Below are positions 9,443 through 21,225 of a stretch of 64,000 nucleotides of DNA, piece after piece (position 1 is the stretch's first letter; every line of letters begins with the position of its first letter). Position numbers and translations under genes: made by a program. The stretch is from assembly GCA_963779805.1 (NCBI GenBank), contig CAVZZN010000006.1:1-64000 (forward strand), in the 5' to 3' direction. This DNA is from CAIWHR01 sp963779805 (GTDB lineage: Bacteria > Pseudomonadota > Gammaproteobacteria > Burkholderiales > Casimicrobiaceae). The notes under the pieces were generated by a model. That model was not told where the DNA came from. It made no database searches and saw only the letters and a list, made by a program, of their open reading frames with translations.

Positions 9443-10382
9443 ATGCTCGTCCGCCTGGCGTTCGCGCTCCTGCTCGCGACGGGTCTTGCGTTCGCCGCCG
9501 ACGTGCCGTTCCTCACGGGCCGCGTGGTCGACGACGCGCAGCTCCTGAGCCCGGCCGCGCGCGAACGCATCACGGCGGCGCTCAAGGCGCACGAGGAACG
9601 CACGACGAACCAGGTCGCGGTGCTCACCGCTGCCCACGATCGACGGCGAAAGCATCGAGGATTACGCGGTGCGCGTGTTCGAGCAGTGGAAGCTCGGGCA
9701 GAAGGGCAAGGACAACGGCGTGCTGGTGGTGGTCGTGCCGCAGGATCGCCGGATGCGCATCGAGGTGGGCTACGGCCTCGAGGGCACGCTCACGGACGCG
9801 GTCTCCGGGCGCATCGTCCGCAACGTGATGACGCCCCGCTTCAAGGACGGCCAGTACGAGCGCGGGATCGAGGAGGGCGTCACCGCCATCCTTGCCCAGC
9901 TCGACGGCGAGCCGCTGCCGGCGACGCTGAAGGCGGGGGAACCGGCCTCGGGCAATCTGCTCGACGTGAACGCGAGCGAGCTCGGCTGGCCGCTGCGCAT
10001 CCTCGTCGGCGCGTTCATCTTCAGCATCATCGGCATCTTCACCTTCGTCGGCATCATGACGCCGGGCGCGGGATGGTTCCTGTACGTGTTCCTGATCCCG
10101 TTCTGGGCGATGTTTCCGATCGTCGTGCTCGGGACGAAGGGCGCGCTCGTGCTGCTCGCGATCTACGTCGTCGGCTTTCCGATCACCAAGGTGATGCTCT
10201 CGCGCAGCGCGTGGTACCAGAAGGCCGCGAAGGACCTGAAGACGAAGGGCCGCGCCTCGATCGGCGGCTTCGTGGTGAGCGGCGGAGGCGGCTCGTCGGG
10301 CTACTCGTCGTCGGGCAGCGGCGGCGGGTTTTCGGGTGGCGGCGGCAGCTCCGGAGGCGGCGGGAGCTCGGGGAGCTGGTGA
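9443..10382 (+). CDS. YgcG/TPM-domain membrane protein, frameshifted
   Basis: Signal peptide LVRLAFALLLATGLAFA at the N-terminus, then a periplasmic TPM domain (LTGRVVDDAQLLSPAARERI). A +1 shift near 9633-9635 (CCC) continues with TIDGESIEDYAVRVFEQWKLG and the typical GYGLEGTLTDAVSGRI segment. Two or three membrane helices follow (10000-10200) and then a Gly/Ser-rich tail (GGGFSGGGGSSGGGGSSGSW), the hallmark of YgcG proteins. GTG 9428, which overlaps the upstream stop, is an alternative start. It is probably co-transcribed with the TPM gene before it. Confidence 0.78.
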
Positions 10383-10400
10383 GGCATCAACCCCTACTCA

Positions 10401-10476
10401 TACTCAGAGTAAAACCCGCGGCATCACGGCGTAGCCGCGGCATCGCCGGTGGTGCCGCGGGTTTTACTCTGAGTAA
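10401..10476. terminator. bidirectional terminator-like hairpin containing the 13-bp palindrome
   Basis: Two perfect 23-base complementary arms, 10401-10423 and 10453-10475, enclose a GC-rich 29-base loop. The stem has an A-run on the left and a T-run on the right next to a CCCGCGGC core, the usual design of a two-way Rho-independent terminator. It lies between the convergent TPM and rhodanese genes. The outer ends are copies of the palindromic unit TTACTCTGAGTAA found at other junctions. Confidence 0.75.
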
Positions 10477-10508
10477 CGGGTCTGGCGTGACGGGTCCGAA
10501 CGACGGGT

Positions 10509-10895
10509 TCAGCTTTGCTCCCACGGCAGCTCTTCCTTGCGCCAGCCGCTGATCGTGCCGCGATGATGGTCGTCGTCGAGCGGACCTTCGAAGCCTTCCA
10601 GCACGTTGTACACGTCGGCAAAGCCCGCCTGCTCGAGCGCCTGGCCGGCGCTGATGGAGCGCTGGCCGCTGCGGCAGATGACGACCACCGGCCGGTTCAT
10701 GCTCGCGATCTTGCGCACCTGGCCGACGAAGTGCGGATTGACGTCCCAGTCCGGGCCGTCGTTCCAGGCGACGTGATGCGCGCCGACGGGATGGCCCACG
10801 AACAGGTACTCCATCTCGCTGCGGCAGTCGACCAGCACCGCATCGGGATTGTCGTGCAGGAATTGAAAGGCGTCGCGGGGCTTCAGATGTTTCAT
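10509..10895 (-). CDS. rhodanese-like domain protein
   Basis: A 128-residue single-domain rhodanese. The active-site loop is CRSGQRS, with the catalytic Cys near residue 74, and the CDC25-like DCRSEMEYLFVGHPVGA segment sits near residue 23. It should accept or transfer sulfane sulfur in the cytoplasm. It is transcribed divergently from metH1 across a 300-base spacer and converges with the TPM gene at the terminator hairpin. No partner indicates which thiol pathway it serves. Confidence 0.85.
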   Translation of the reverse strand: MKHLKPRDAFQFLHDNPDAVLVDCRSEMEYLFVGHPVGAHHVAWNDGPDWDVNPHFVGQVRKIASMNRPVVVICRSGQRSISAGQALEQAGFADVYNVLEGFEGPLDDDHHRGTISGWRKEELPWEQS

Positions 10896-11046
10896 GCCAG
10901 TCCGTAGGGTTCGGGTGCGGTGACGACGGCGCGCCCGGCGGTGCGCCGCGTGGCGGCGCTGCCTTGGCGCGGTCGAGCCTGGAATGTCACACCAGCATGG
11001 CCGTCGCGGTCAAGCGCTGTCAAATCCACGGCGGCCGGGTCTCCGG

Positions 11047-11076
11047 TTGACAATGCGCACTGCCGGCACGTACCTT
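11047..11076 (+). promoter_or_regulatory. candidate sigma-70 promoter of metH1
   Basis: A perfect -35 TTGACA at 11047-11052 is followed after 18 bases by TACCTT at 11071-11076, a weak -10. It would start a leader of about 110 bases carrying the hairpins described at 11085-11188. Read from sequence only. Confidence 0.45.
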
Positions 11077-11084
11077 CGGGCTCC

Positions 11085-11188
11085 AGCGCCGATTTGACCC
11101 GGGGTTTCCCCCGCAGCTTGCGGGCGCTATACAAATGCAGCTAAAGCGGGCAGAAAGACCCGCTCGGCTGCCGGCTGAACGGGTTTTT
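11085..11188 (+). promoter_or_regulatory. structured leader with terminator/antiterminator before metH1
   Basis: AGCGCC (11085-11090) can pair with GGCGCT (11123-11128), enclosing a CGGGG/CCCCG hairpin (11100-11104 with 11109-11113). Downstream, AGCGGG (11145-11150) pairs with CCCGCT (11159-11164); the same CCC instead forms the stem AAAGACCCG (11154-11162) with CGGGTTTTT (11180-11188), a hairpin ending in five T just before the ATG. The two pairings exclude each other, as in attenuators and riboswitches. I could not match it to the cobalamin or SAH riboswitch consensus. Confidence 0.55.
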
Positions 11189-11194
11189 GCTTTC

Positions 11195-12244
11195 ATGTCC
11201 GCCCCAAACTCTGCATCTCCCGACAAGACCGCGGTGCTCACCGAGCTGCTGCGCCGGCGCATCCTGATCCTGGATGGCGCGATGGGCACCATGATCCAGG
11301 GCTATCACCTGGGTGAAGCCGAGTATCGCGGCGCGCCGGCCTGCGGCCTGCAGGGCCACGCGCACGACCTCCAGGGCGACAACGATCTGCTGGTGCTCAC
11401 GCAGCCCGAGGTGATCCGCGCGATCCACGATGCGTATCTCGAGGCGGGCGCGGACATCATCGAGACCAACACCTTCAACGCGACGTCCATCGCGCAGGCC
11501 GACTACCAGCTGCAGGCCCGCGTGCGCGAGATCAATCGCGCGGCCGCGCTGATCGCGCGCGAATGCGCCGACCGCTGGACCGCAAGGACGCCCGACCAGC
11601 CGCGATTCGTCGCCGGCGCACTCGGCCCGACGAACCGCACCGCTTCCATCTCGCCCGACGTGAACGATCCCGGCGCGCGCAACGTCACCTACGACGAGCT
11701 CGTCGGCGCTTATCGCGAGGCGATCGAGGGCCTCGCCGACGGCGGCGTCGACCTGTTCCTCGTCGAGACCGTGTTCGACACGCTCAACGCGAAGGCCGCG
11801 CTGTTCGCGCTGGAGTCGTTCTTCGACGATCGCGGCCGCCGCTGGCCGGTGATCGTCTCCGGCACGATCACCGACGCCTCCGGGCGTACGCTCTCGGGGC
11901 AGACCACCGAGGCGTTCTGGAACTCGGTGCGGCACGTGAAGCCGCTCGCGGTGGGGCTCAATTGCGCGCTCGGTGCCGCGCTGATGCGGCCGTACATCGA
12001 GGAGCTGTCGGGCATCGCCGACACGTTCGTGTCGTGCTATCCCAATGCCGGCCTGCCGAATCCGATGTCGGAGACGGGTTACGACGAAACCCCCGAGCAG
12101 ACCGCGCGCCTGCTGAAGGAGTTCGCGGCCTCGGGTTTCGTCAACCTCGTCGGCGGCTGCTGCGGCACCACGCCGGCGCACGTGCGGGCGATCGCCGAGG
12201 CCGTGCGGACGCTCCCGCCGCGCGCCGTGCCGGCGTCGCAGTGA
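11195..12244 (+). CDS. metH1: methionine synthase, homocysteine-binding subunit
   Basis: A 349-residue protein equal to the first module of cobalamin-dependent methionine synthase. It opens with RRRILILDGAMGTMIQ, and the zinc-binding cysteines are visible in VGLNCALGA and VGGCCGTTPAHV. It binds homocysteine as a zinc thiolate. Its partner modules are on the next gene. ATG 11195 matches the family, but it directly follows the T-run of a terminator-like hairpin and has no obvious ribosome-binding site; in-frame ATG 11135 is an alternative that would place the hairpin inside the coding sequence. The split arrangement is known in some Burkholderiales. Confidence 0.9.
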   Translation: MSAPNSASPDKTAVLTELLRRRILILDGAMGTMIQGYHLGEAEYRGAPACGLQGHAHDLQGDNDLLVLTQPEVIRAIHDAYLEAGADIIETNTFNATSIAQADYQLQARVREINRAAALIARECADRWTARTPDQPRFVAGALGPTNRTASISPDVNDPGARNVTYDELVGAYREAIEGLADGGVDLFLVETVFDTLNAKAALFALESFFDDRGRRWPVIVSGTITDASGRTLSGQTTEAFWNSVRHVKPLAVGLNCALGAALMRPYIEELSGIADTFVSCYPNAGLPNPMSETGYDETPEQTARLLKEFAASGFVNLVGGCCGTTPAHVRAIAEAVRTLPPRAVPASQ

Positions 12245-12329
12245 CGACGACCCTCGCCGTGGATCCCGCAGCGATACTTCGCCCGAGCGCGCTCTCGCGA
12301 GTCCCTCCTCCTCGATCGGACCCTGGATC

Positions 12330-15035
<2,706 letters not shown>

Positions 15036-15063
15036 TCCGACCCCGGGTCAACCCAGGGTCGGA
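15036..15063. terminator. inverted repeat between convergent genes
   Basis: TCCGACCC (15036-15043) and GGGTCGGA (15056-15063) form a stem around a GGGTCAACCC core that is itself self-complementary. It lies between metH2 and the opposite-strand DUF1993 gene and contains the stop codon of the latter. There is no T-run. Confidence 0.5.
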
Positions 15064-15565
15064 AGCTCGCCGATGAAGTCGGCCTCGCCGAGCTCGACGC
15101 CGTTGTGGCGCAGGATGTCGTATGCCGTCGTCGCGTGGAAGAAGAAGTTGGGCAGTGCGAAGCTCAGCAGGTAGCCAAGGGCCGTGAAGCGCCGCGACTG
15201 GCCCCGGATCGGACGCACGATCTCGCGCCCTCCGAGCCGTCGATGTCGGCGGGCGTGAACGTCCGGAGGTAGTCGATCGTGCGGCGCACGCGCGCCTGCA
15301 GCTCCGCGAACGTGGCCTCCTTGTCCTCGGTGGACGGCTGCTCGCGGCCGGCAAGACGCGCGGCCGTCCCACGCGCGAAGTCGGTCGCGACCTGCACCTG
15401 CTTCGTCAGGCTGAACATGTCCGGGTAGAGCCGCGCTTGCAGCAGCACCGTCGGATCGATCTTGCGCGCCCCGGCGTGCTCTGCCGCCTTGGCGAGGATG
15501 CCCTCGAGCGCGGTCAGCGTGCGCAGGAACACCGGGACGGAAGCCTGGTACATCGAGATCGTCAT
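15048..15565 (-). CDS. DUF1993 family protein, frameshifted
   Basis: Starts at the ATG complement of 15563-15565 (MTISMYQASVPVFLRTLTAL). The helical DUF1993 pattern is clear: LLQARLYPDMFSLTKQVQVATDFA and then RRTIDYLRTFTPADIDGSEG. Near 15228-15230 one base is missing from a C run; restoring it continues with REIVRPIRGQ and LPNFFFHATTAYDILRHNGVELG to the stop. The restored protein is about 173 residues. The family resembles DinB-like four-helix bundles and has no known function. This is one of the two single-base deletions among the damaged genes; the others look like insertions. Confidence 0.78.
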
Positions 15566-15902
15566 GAGCAGGTACTCCGGGCTGAGCAGAGCGCGCATTG
15601 TACTGGCGCAAGTCGGCGCATCGTGTGCGTGGTGCAAAACCTGCACCGGGTTCAGGGTCGCGCTGGAAGCCGCCGCGACGCCGACGTGCGCGTCGTCGCG
15701 CACTACCTCAACCTGCGCTACTACCGCTTCCCGCCCGCGGCAGGGGGCATGATCGTGCGCAACCAGGAAGGCTGCCTCGAGGGCCGCGTCGCGGTGCTGC
15801 GCACCGGAGGCGGCCGCCGGGAGAGGGCCGGCACAGGCGCATGCGAGCCCCCTCCACGGCGCGCAAATTCCTTGGCGGCCGAGGGGCCCCCGCGAGACGA
15901 CG
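15566..15902. other. 337-base gap with no assignable gene
   Basis: Between the DUF1993 start and the thiolase stop. On the plus strand a frame from about 15660 reads VRVVAHYLNLRYYRFPP with reasonable codon choice, but it has no credible start and decays into Arg/Pro-rich sequence. It could be a gene remnant or chance. No promoter or terminator was recognised. Confidence 0.4.
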
Positions 15903-17093
15903 TTACATCCGCTCGATGATCGCGGCGATGCCCTGGCCGCCGCCGATGCACATCGTGATGAGGGCGTAGCGCTTGCCGGTGCGCTTGAGCTCGTACATCG
16001 CCTTGACCGTCAGGATCGCGCCCGTCGCGCCGATCGGATGGCCCAGCGCAACCGCGCCCCCGTTGGGATTGACCTTCGCCGGGTCGAGGCCGAGCTCCTT
16101 GGAAACGCCGAGCGCCTGCGCCGCGAACGCCTCGTTGGATTCGATGACGTCGATGTCCTTCAGGTCGAGCTTGGCCTTGGTCAGCGCGCGCTTCACGGCG
16201 GACACCGGGCCGAGGCCCATGATCTTGGGATCGATGCCGGCGTGGCCGTAGGCGACCAGCCGAGCCATCGGCTTCAGGCCCTTGGCGGCCGCAGCGGAGC
16301 GGTCCATCAGCACCACGGCCGCGGCGGCGTCGTTGATGCCCGACGCATTGCCGGCCGTGACCGTGCCGTTCTCCTTCTGGAACACCGCCTTGAGCTTGGC
16401 CATGCCTTCCAGGCTCGCGTCGCTGCGCACGTGCTCGTCGGTGTCGAAGTTGACGGTGCCCTTCTTCGACTTGAGCTCGATCGGGAGGATCTGGTCCTTG
16501 AAGTGGCCGCCGGCGATCGCGGCTGCGGCGCGGCGGTGGCTTTCCACCGCGAACGTGTCCTGCGCCTCGCGGGAGATGCCGCAGCGCGACGCCACGGTCT
16601 CGGCGGTGACGCCCATGTGCACGGCGTCGAAGGGATCGGTCAGCGCGCCGACCATCGCGTCGAGCATCTTCGCGTCGCCCATGCGCGCGCCCCAGCGCTG
16701 CGACGTCGACATGTAGGCCGCGCGGCTCATGCTCTCGGCGCCGCCCGCGACGGCGGCATCGATGTCGCCCAGCAGGATGTACTGCGACGCCGTGACGATC
16801 GCCTGCATGCCGCTGCCGCACAGGCGATTGAGCGTCAGCGCGCCGGTGTCGTGCGGCAGGCCGCCGTTGATGGCGGCGACGCGCGACAGGTACATGTCCT
16901 TGGGCTCGGTGTGGATCACGTTGCCGAACACGCATTGCCCGATCGCGGACGGCTCGACGCCTGCGCGCCGCACCGCTTCGCGCACGACCCGCGCAGCGAG
17001 CTCGGTCGGCGCGAAGTCCTTGAGGCTGCCGCCGTAATCGCCGATGGCCGTGCGCACGCCGCTGAGAATGACGACTTCCCGTGCTTCGCTCAT
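15903..17093 (-). CDS. bktB: acetyl-CoA acetyltransferase / beta-ketothiolase
   Basis: A 396-residue thiolase with the nucleophilic Cys at about residue 92 (LNRLCGSGMQ), the GHPIGATG histidine motif and the final CIGGGQG cysteine. It condenses or cleaves acyl-CoAs (acetoacetyl-CoA or longer beta-ketoacyl-CoA). The N-terminal REVVILSGVRTAIGDYGGSL and QYILLGDIDAAVAGGAESMSRA segments resemble Cupriavidus BktB more than PhaA; the broad-substrate assignment is inference. The gene stands alone, divergent from the HEPN-like gene. Confidence 0.85.
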   Translation of the reverse strand: MSEAREVVILSGVRTAIGDYGGSLKDFAPTELAARVVREAVRRAGVEPSAIGQCVFGNVIHTEPKDMYLSRVAAINGGLPHDTGALTLNRLCGSGMQAIVTASQYILLGDIDAAVAGGAESMSRAAYMSTSQRWGARMGDAKMLDAMVGALTDPFDAVHMGVTAETVASRCGISREAQDTFAVESHRRAAAAIAGGHFKDQILPIELKSKKGTVNFDTDEHVRSDASLEGMAKLKAVFQKENGTVTAGNASGINDAAAAVVLMDRSAAAAKGLKPMARLVAYGHAGIDPKIMGLGPVSAVKRALTKAKLDLKDIDVIESNEAFAAQALGVSKELGLDPAKVNPNGGAVALGHPIGATGAILTVKAMYELKRTGKRYALITMCIGGGQGIAAIIERM

Positions 17094-17281
17094 GATGGAC
17101 CCTCCGGGTTGAAACGAACATCATACTGCCGCCGTGCACCGCCGGATCGTTGCCGGTCGATGTCCATGCGTGCGGCGCGCGACGCGGCCGGGAACTTCCG
17201 CCTTCCCCGGCAGCCCAAGTCGTTCGACCCGGTGCGAAAATTTCCGCCCATCAGACGCCGGGCAGCGGCAGCAACCCACGC

Positions 17282-17833
17282 ATGAGTGCAGGTAAAGACA
17301 ACGATCAGCGCCGCACCTCCGCGCTCGCATGCTGGCGTTACGCGCACGACCACCTGCGCGCCGCGCGCATGCTGTGCCAGCGCAATCGGCTGCGCAACGG
17401 CGAAGCGCAGGCGCACTACCACCTCGTCGCGCAGGCGCTCGAGTTCGCGCTGAAGGCCTATCTGCGGGCGAGCGGCGTATCCACATCGATGCTGGCGGCC
17501 GATTACGGACACGACCTCGCGCGCCTGTTCGAGGCTGCCCTGGACCACGGTCTGGCCGGCGTGCCCGACGACGTGGTCGCGGCACTCGTGTTTCTCGCCC
17601 CGCACCACGGCGAGCGCGAGTTCCTGCACGTGCTGCACGAGCCCGCTGCATTTCCGGATCTCGACAATGCCTTCCAGGCCGTGCACTGGATGCTCGACGC
17701 CATCGCGCCTTGCGTTGCGCGCGACTACACGCTCCACTACGCGCAGGACACCTCGCCGACGACTGAGGCTTTTGTGCGACGGTTGCGCACCGATCTCGCC
17801 GCAACCGCGCACGAACTCTTGCCCCTCGAGTGA
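17282..17833 (+). CDS. HEPN-like helical protein
   Basis: A 183-residue all-helical protein. Residues about 18-85 (YAHDHLRAARML ... AHYHLVAQALEFALKAYLRA ... YGHDLARLFEAAL) follow the HEPN-domain pattern of paired helices with HxLxxLxxxA at the second. A possible RNase-type R-x6-H is present (RNGEAQAH), but the spacing is not the classical one. HEPN proteins occur in toxin-antitoxin and defence systems, yet no antitoxin or nucleotidyltransferase (MNT) gene is adjacent. ATG 17282 is chosen; the frame is open upstream. Function unknown. Confidence 0.55.
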   Translation: MSAGKDNDQRRTSALACWRYAHDHLRAARMLCQRNRLRNGEAQAHYHLVAQALEFALKAYLRASGVSTSMLAADYGHDLARLFEAALDHGLAGVPDDVVAALVFLAPHHGEREFLHVLHEPAAFPDLDNAFQAVHWMLDAIAPCVARDYTLHYAQDTSPTTEAFVRRLRTDLAATAHELLPLE

Positions 17834-17883
17834 GCGATCACTAAAGTCTGGCGAAGGGCATGATCGCGATCGGGAGCGCTCCA

Positions 17884-18355
17884 ATGAACCCATCCGGGCG
17901 GCAACTGGCGTCTGCACGGCGTGCGCGTGGTGCGCGCGGCCGAGCTCGACACCAATACGCCGCAGACGCCCGGCATGAACCGCGCCGCAGCCATCACCCA
18001 GGCGCGGGCGGGCGCGGAGAAGCTGTGGGCCGGCACGGTCGTCATCCACGCCCGGGCGAAGACCGGCGCCCATCATCACGGTCCCGTCGAAAGCGTCATT
18101 TACGTCGTCAGCGGCCGCGCGCGCATGAAGTGGGGCGATCGCCTCGAATTCACGGCCGAGGCGGGCCCCGGCGACTTCATCTACGTGCCGCCGTACGTCC
18201 CGCATCAGGAGATCAACGCAAGTGAGGAGGAGCCGCTGTCGTGCGTGCTCGTGCGCAGCGGCCAGCAGCCCGTTGTCGTGAATCTCGACATCCCCGATGT
18301 CGAGGCCAATCCCGAAGCAGTGCAGTGGACCGACGACATTCATCGGCCCTCCTGA
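17884..18355 (+). CDS. cupin-domain protein, frameshifted
   Basis: From ATG 17884 the first codons read MNPSG; deleting one G from the GGG at 17896-17898 gives GNWRLHGVRVVRAAELDT and a continuous cupin of about 156 residues. The two cupin motifs are clear: GAHHHGPVESVIYVVSGRARMKWG and PGDFIYVPPYVPHQEIN, with the metal-binding His cluster in the first. It resembles small cupins of unknown substrate, annotated as isomerases or dioxygenases. It is isolated, with a long gene-poor region after it. Confidence 0.75.
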
Positions 18356-19269
18356 ACCGTCTGTCGTCCCGTGCGCTGGCAGCCGCATGCGCACAGTGCT
18401 GCACGTCCGGAATCGCTCGCCCCTCGGCACCGTCGCGGCGCGTGCCGCAGCTGCGGCTGCACGCCGCCACGCGGTGTTGCGCCTGCAGGGGACGCCGTGC
18501 ATGGATTGCAGGTGCGGCTGGGGCGGGGACGCGAAATTTTTCACGATGGCACGCAATTCGTGCATCGGTCTCGCTCCGCGCTGCAAGCACTGCGCATTGC
18601 AGGCTTTCGCACGCCGCCCGATCGCGCGCGCGAGCCTGGCGCACACGGTGTGGGCGCCGGACTACAGCGCCGCATCGCAGGTGCGCAGGGCATGAGTGCA
18701 GGTGCGCGCATCCGCGCCGGATCCTGTGACTGTCGAACCTTTTGACGGCGACGCGCTCGAGGCTCGGTTCGACGTGCCACATTGCGGTGCAGCACTGCAC
18801 GCGAACGGGTCGTCGTCGCAGGCTGTGCTGTGCCGTTTGTATGCGCACAGCGCCTCGATTTCGACCCGCGCACCGCAACGGTCGACGCGGCGACCGCGCC
18901 GCTCCATCTCGTGGATTACGCAGGAACGTCAGGTGCTGACCGTCAACGGCGATGTCGCGTGCCCCGTTAGAGCCGCCATGACGACGCGCCGACGTGAACA
19001 CTACGAACGGCTGCGATGTGCGGACGCCCGTCGCCGCACCACCGCATCACCGCCGGGGCTGGCACGCGTTATGCGGTACGGCCGTTGCGTGCTGATGGAT
19101 GGCGGCGGAGGTCGGCAGGGGGGCGCAGCAACCGCCGTGGCTTACGTACGAGCCGCGCAACGCGCACGCACGCCCGACATGCACGTGCCAGAAGGCGAGT
19201 CGCTCCACGCCGGAGCGACCTGGCAGCCGCCGCAAGCGGCTTTCGCGCAACCCGGGGGAGAGTTGGAAC
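18356..19269. other. 914-base gene-poor leader upstream of prkA
   Basis: Several frames on both strands are open, but none shows family similarity, a good start or consistent codon use. Close to prkA two hairpins are visible: GTCGCTCC (19199-19206) with GGAGCGAC (19212-19219), and GCCGC (19226-19230) with GCGGC (19236-19240), followed by the GGGGGAGAG ribosome-binding site. The rest may hold a long 5' leader, a small RNA or a decayed gene; I see nothing decisive. Confidence 0.5.
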
Positions 19270-21195
19270 ATGCCCACACTGCTTGAAGCCTATCGGTCGA
19301 ACTATTCGCAGATGCGTCACGAGGAGATGAGCCTCGACGAGTATCTCGAGCTCTGCCGCGACGACCCGTCCGCGTACGCGACCGCCGCCGAGCGCATGCT
19401 CGCCGGCATCGGCGAGCCGGAGCTCGTCGATACCCGCAACGACTCGCGTCTCGGCCGCATCTTCGGCAACCGGACGATCCGGCGCTACCCGGCGTTTCGC
19501 GAGTTCTACGGGATGGAGGACGCGATCGAGCAGATCGTGTCGTTCTTCAAGCACGCGGCGCAGGGACTCGAGGAGAAGAAGCAGATCCTCTATCTGCTCG
19601 GTCCGGTGGGCGGCGGCAAGTCCTCGATCGCGGAGCGCTTGAAGAGCGTGATGGAGTCGCGGCCGATCTACGTCCTCAAGGGCTCGCCGGTGAACGAGTC
19701 GCCGCTCGGGCTCTTCCCGGCGGAGAAGTTCGCCGAGGCGCTGGAGGCGGATTACGGCATCCCGCGCCGGTACCTCAACGGCATCGCCTCGCCGTGGGCG
19801 TTGAAGCGCCTGCAGGAATTCGAGGGCGATCTGTCCAAGTTCCGCGTGGTGCGCGTGAACCCGTCGGTGCTGCGCCAGATCGCGATCACCAAGACCGAGC
19901 CCGGCGACGAGAACAACCAGGACATCTCCTCGCTGGTCGGCAAGGTCGACATCCGCAAGCTCGAGCACTACTCGCAGAACGACCCCGATGCGTACAGCTA
20001 CTCCGGCGGCCTGTGCCTCGCGAACCAGGGCATGCTCGAGTTCGTCGAGATGTTCAAGGCGCCGATCAAGATGCTGCATCCGCTGCTCACGGCAACGCAG
20101 GAAGGCAACTTCAAGGGCACGGAAGGCTTTTCCGCGATTCCGTTCAACGGGATCATCCTCGCGCACTCGAACGAGTCCGAGTGGCACACCTTCCGCAACA
20201 ACAAGAACAACGAGGCCTTCCTCGACCGCATCTTCGTGGTGAAGGTGCCGTACTGCCTGCGCGTGTCGGAGGAGGTGAAGATCTACCAGAAGCTGCTCGC
20301 CGGCTCGTCGCTGTCCGGCGCACCGTGCGCGCCGGGAACCCTGGACATGATGGCGCAGTTCTCGGTGCTGACGCGGCTCAAGGACCCCGAGAACTCGAGC
20401 ATCTATTCCAAGATGCGGGTGTACGACGGCGAGACGCTCAAGGACGTCGACCCGAAGGCCAAGACGCTGCAGGAATACCGCGATTACGCCGGGCCCGACG
20501 AGGGGATGACGGGCGTGTCGACGCGCTTCGCCTACAAGATCCTGTCGGCGGTGTTCAACCACGACCAGACGGAGATCGCGGCCAACCCGGTGCACCTCAT
20601 GTACGTGGTGGAGCAGCGCCTCGCCCGCGAGGACCTGCCCGACGAGGTGCGCCGCCGCTACATCGAGCACGTGAAGGGCTATCTCGCGCCGCGCTACGCG
20701 GAATTCATCGGCAAGGAGATCCAGACCGCGTACCTCGAGTCGTACTCCGAGTACGGTCAGAACATCTTCGACCGCTACGTGACCTTCGCCGATTGCTGGA
20801 TCCAGGAAGAGGACTACCGCGATCCGGAGACGGGCGAGCAGTTCGACCGCGCGGCGCTCAACGGCGAGCTCGAGAAGATCGAGAAGCCTGCCGGCATCGC
20901 CAACCCGAAGGACTTCCGCAACGAGATCGTCAACTTCGTGCTGCGCGCCCGCGCCAACAACAAGGGCCGCAACCCGACGTGGAACAGCTACGAGAAGCTG
21001 CGCGAGGTGATCGAGAAGAAGATGTTCTCGAACACCGAGGAGCTGCTGCCGGTCATCTCGTTCAACGCCAAGGCGTCGGCGGACGAGAAGCAGAAGCACG
21101 AGAACTTCGTCGCGCGCATGGTCGCGAAGGGCTACACCGAGAAGCAGGTCCGGCTGCTCGCCGAGTGGTACCTGCGGGTCCACAAGTCGTCGTGA
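19270..21195 (+). CDS. prkA: PrkA-family serine protein kinase / AAA+ protein
   Basis: A 641-residue protein like E. coli YeaG. The AAA+ Walker A is LLGPVGGGKSS (about residues 110-120), preceded by GMEDAIEQIVSFFKHAAQG; the C-terminal PrkA kinase-like domain covers about 420-641. These proteins act in stress and stationary-phase adaptation; Bacillus PrkA also has protease-like reports. ATG 19270 follows GGGGGAGAG. It heads a three-gene operon with DUF444 and SpoVR, the standard proteobacterial trio. Confidence 0.93.
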   Translation: MPTLLEAYRSNYSQMRHEEMSLDEYLELCRDDPSAYATAAERMLAGIGEPELVDTRNDSRLGRIFGNRTIRRYPAFREFYGMEDAIEQIVSFFKHAAQGLEEKKQILYLLGPVGGGKSSIAERLKSVMESRPIYVLKGSPVNESPLGLFPAEKFAEALEADYGIPRRYLNGIASPWALKRLQEFEGDLSKFRVVRVNPSVLRQIAITKTEPGDENNQDISSLVGKVDIRKLEHYSQNDPDAYSYSGGLCLANQGMLEFVEMFKAPIKMLHPLLTATQEGNFKGTEGFSAIPFNGIILAHSNESEWHTFRNNKNNEAFLDRIFVVKVPYCLRVSEEVKIYQKLLAGSSLSGAPCAPGTLDMMAQFSVLTRLKDPENSSIYSKMRVYDGETLKDVDPKAKTLQEYRDYAGPDEGMTGVSTRFAYKILSAVFNHDQTEIAANPVHLMYVVEQRLAREDLPDEVRRRYIEHVKGYLAPRYAEFIGKEIQTAYLESYSEYGQNIFDRYVTFADCWIQEEDYRDPETGEQFDRAALNGELEKIEKPAGIANPKDFRNEIVNFVLRARANNKGRNPTWNSYEKLREVIEKKMFSNTEELLPVISFNAKASADEKQKHENFVARMVAKGYTEKQVRLLAEWYLRVHKSS

Positions 21196-21225
21196 CGTCC
21201 TCGTGACGCCAGCCGGAGAGCCGTC

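Noticed and set aside
11047..11194. Cobalamin or SAH riboswitch before metH1
   Set aside because: The B12-box and the SAH GAGGAGCGCTGC-like core are not present, so only an unassigned structured leader is claimed.
15660..15902. Plus-strand coding region after DUF1993
   Set aside because: No start codon or homology, and it decays to low complexity.
18213..19001. 262-residue minus-strand frame in the pre-prkA gap
   Set aside because: Composition is Arg/Ala/Cys-rich with no motif; not supported as a gene.
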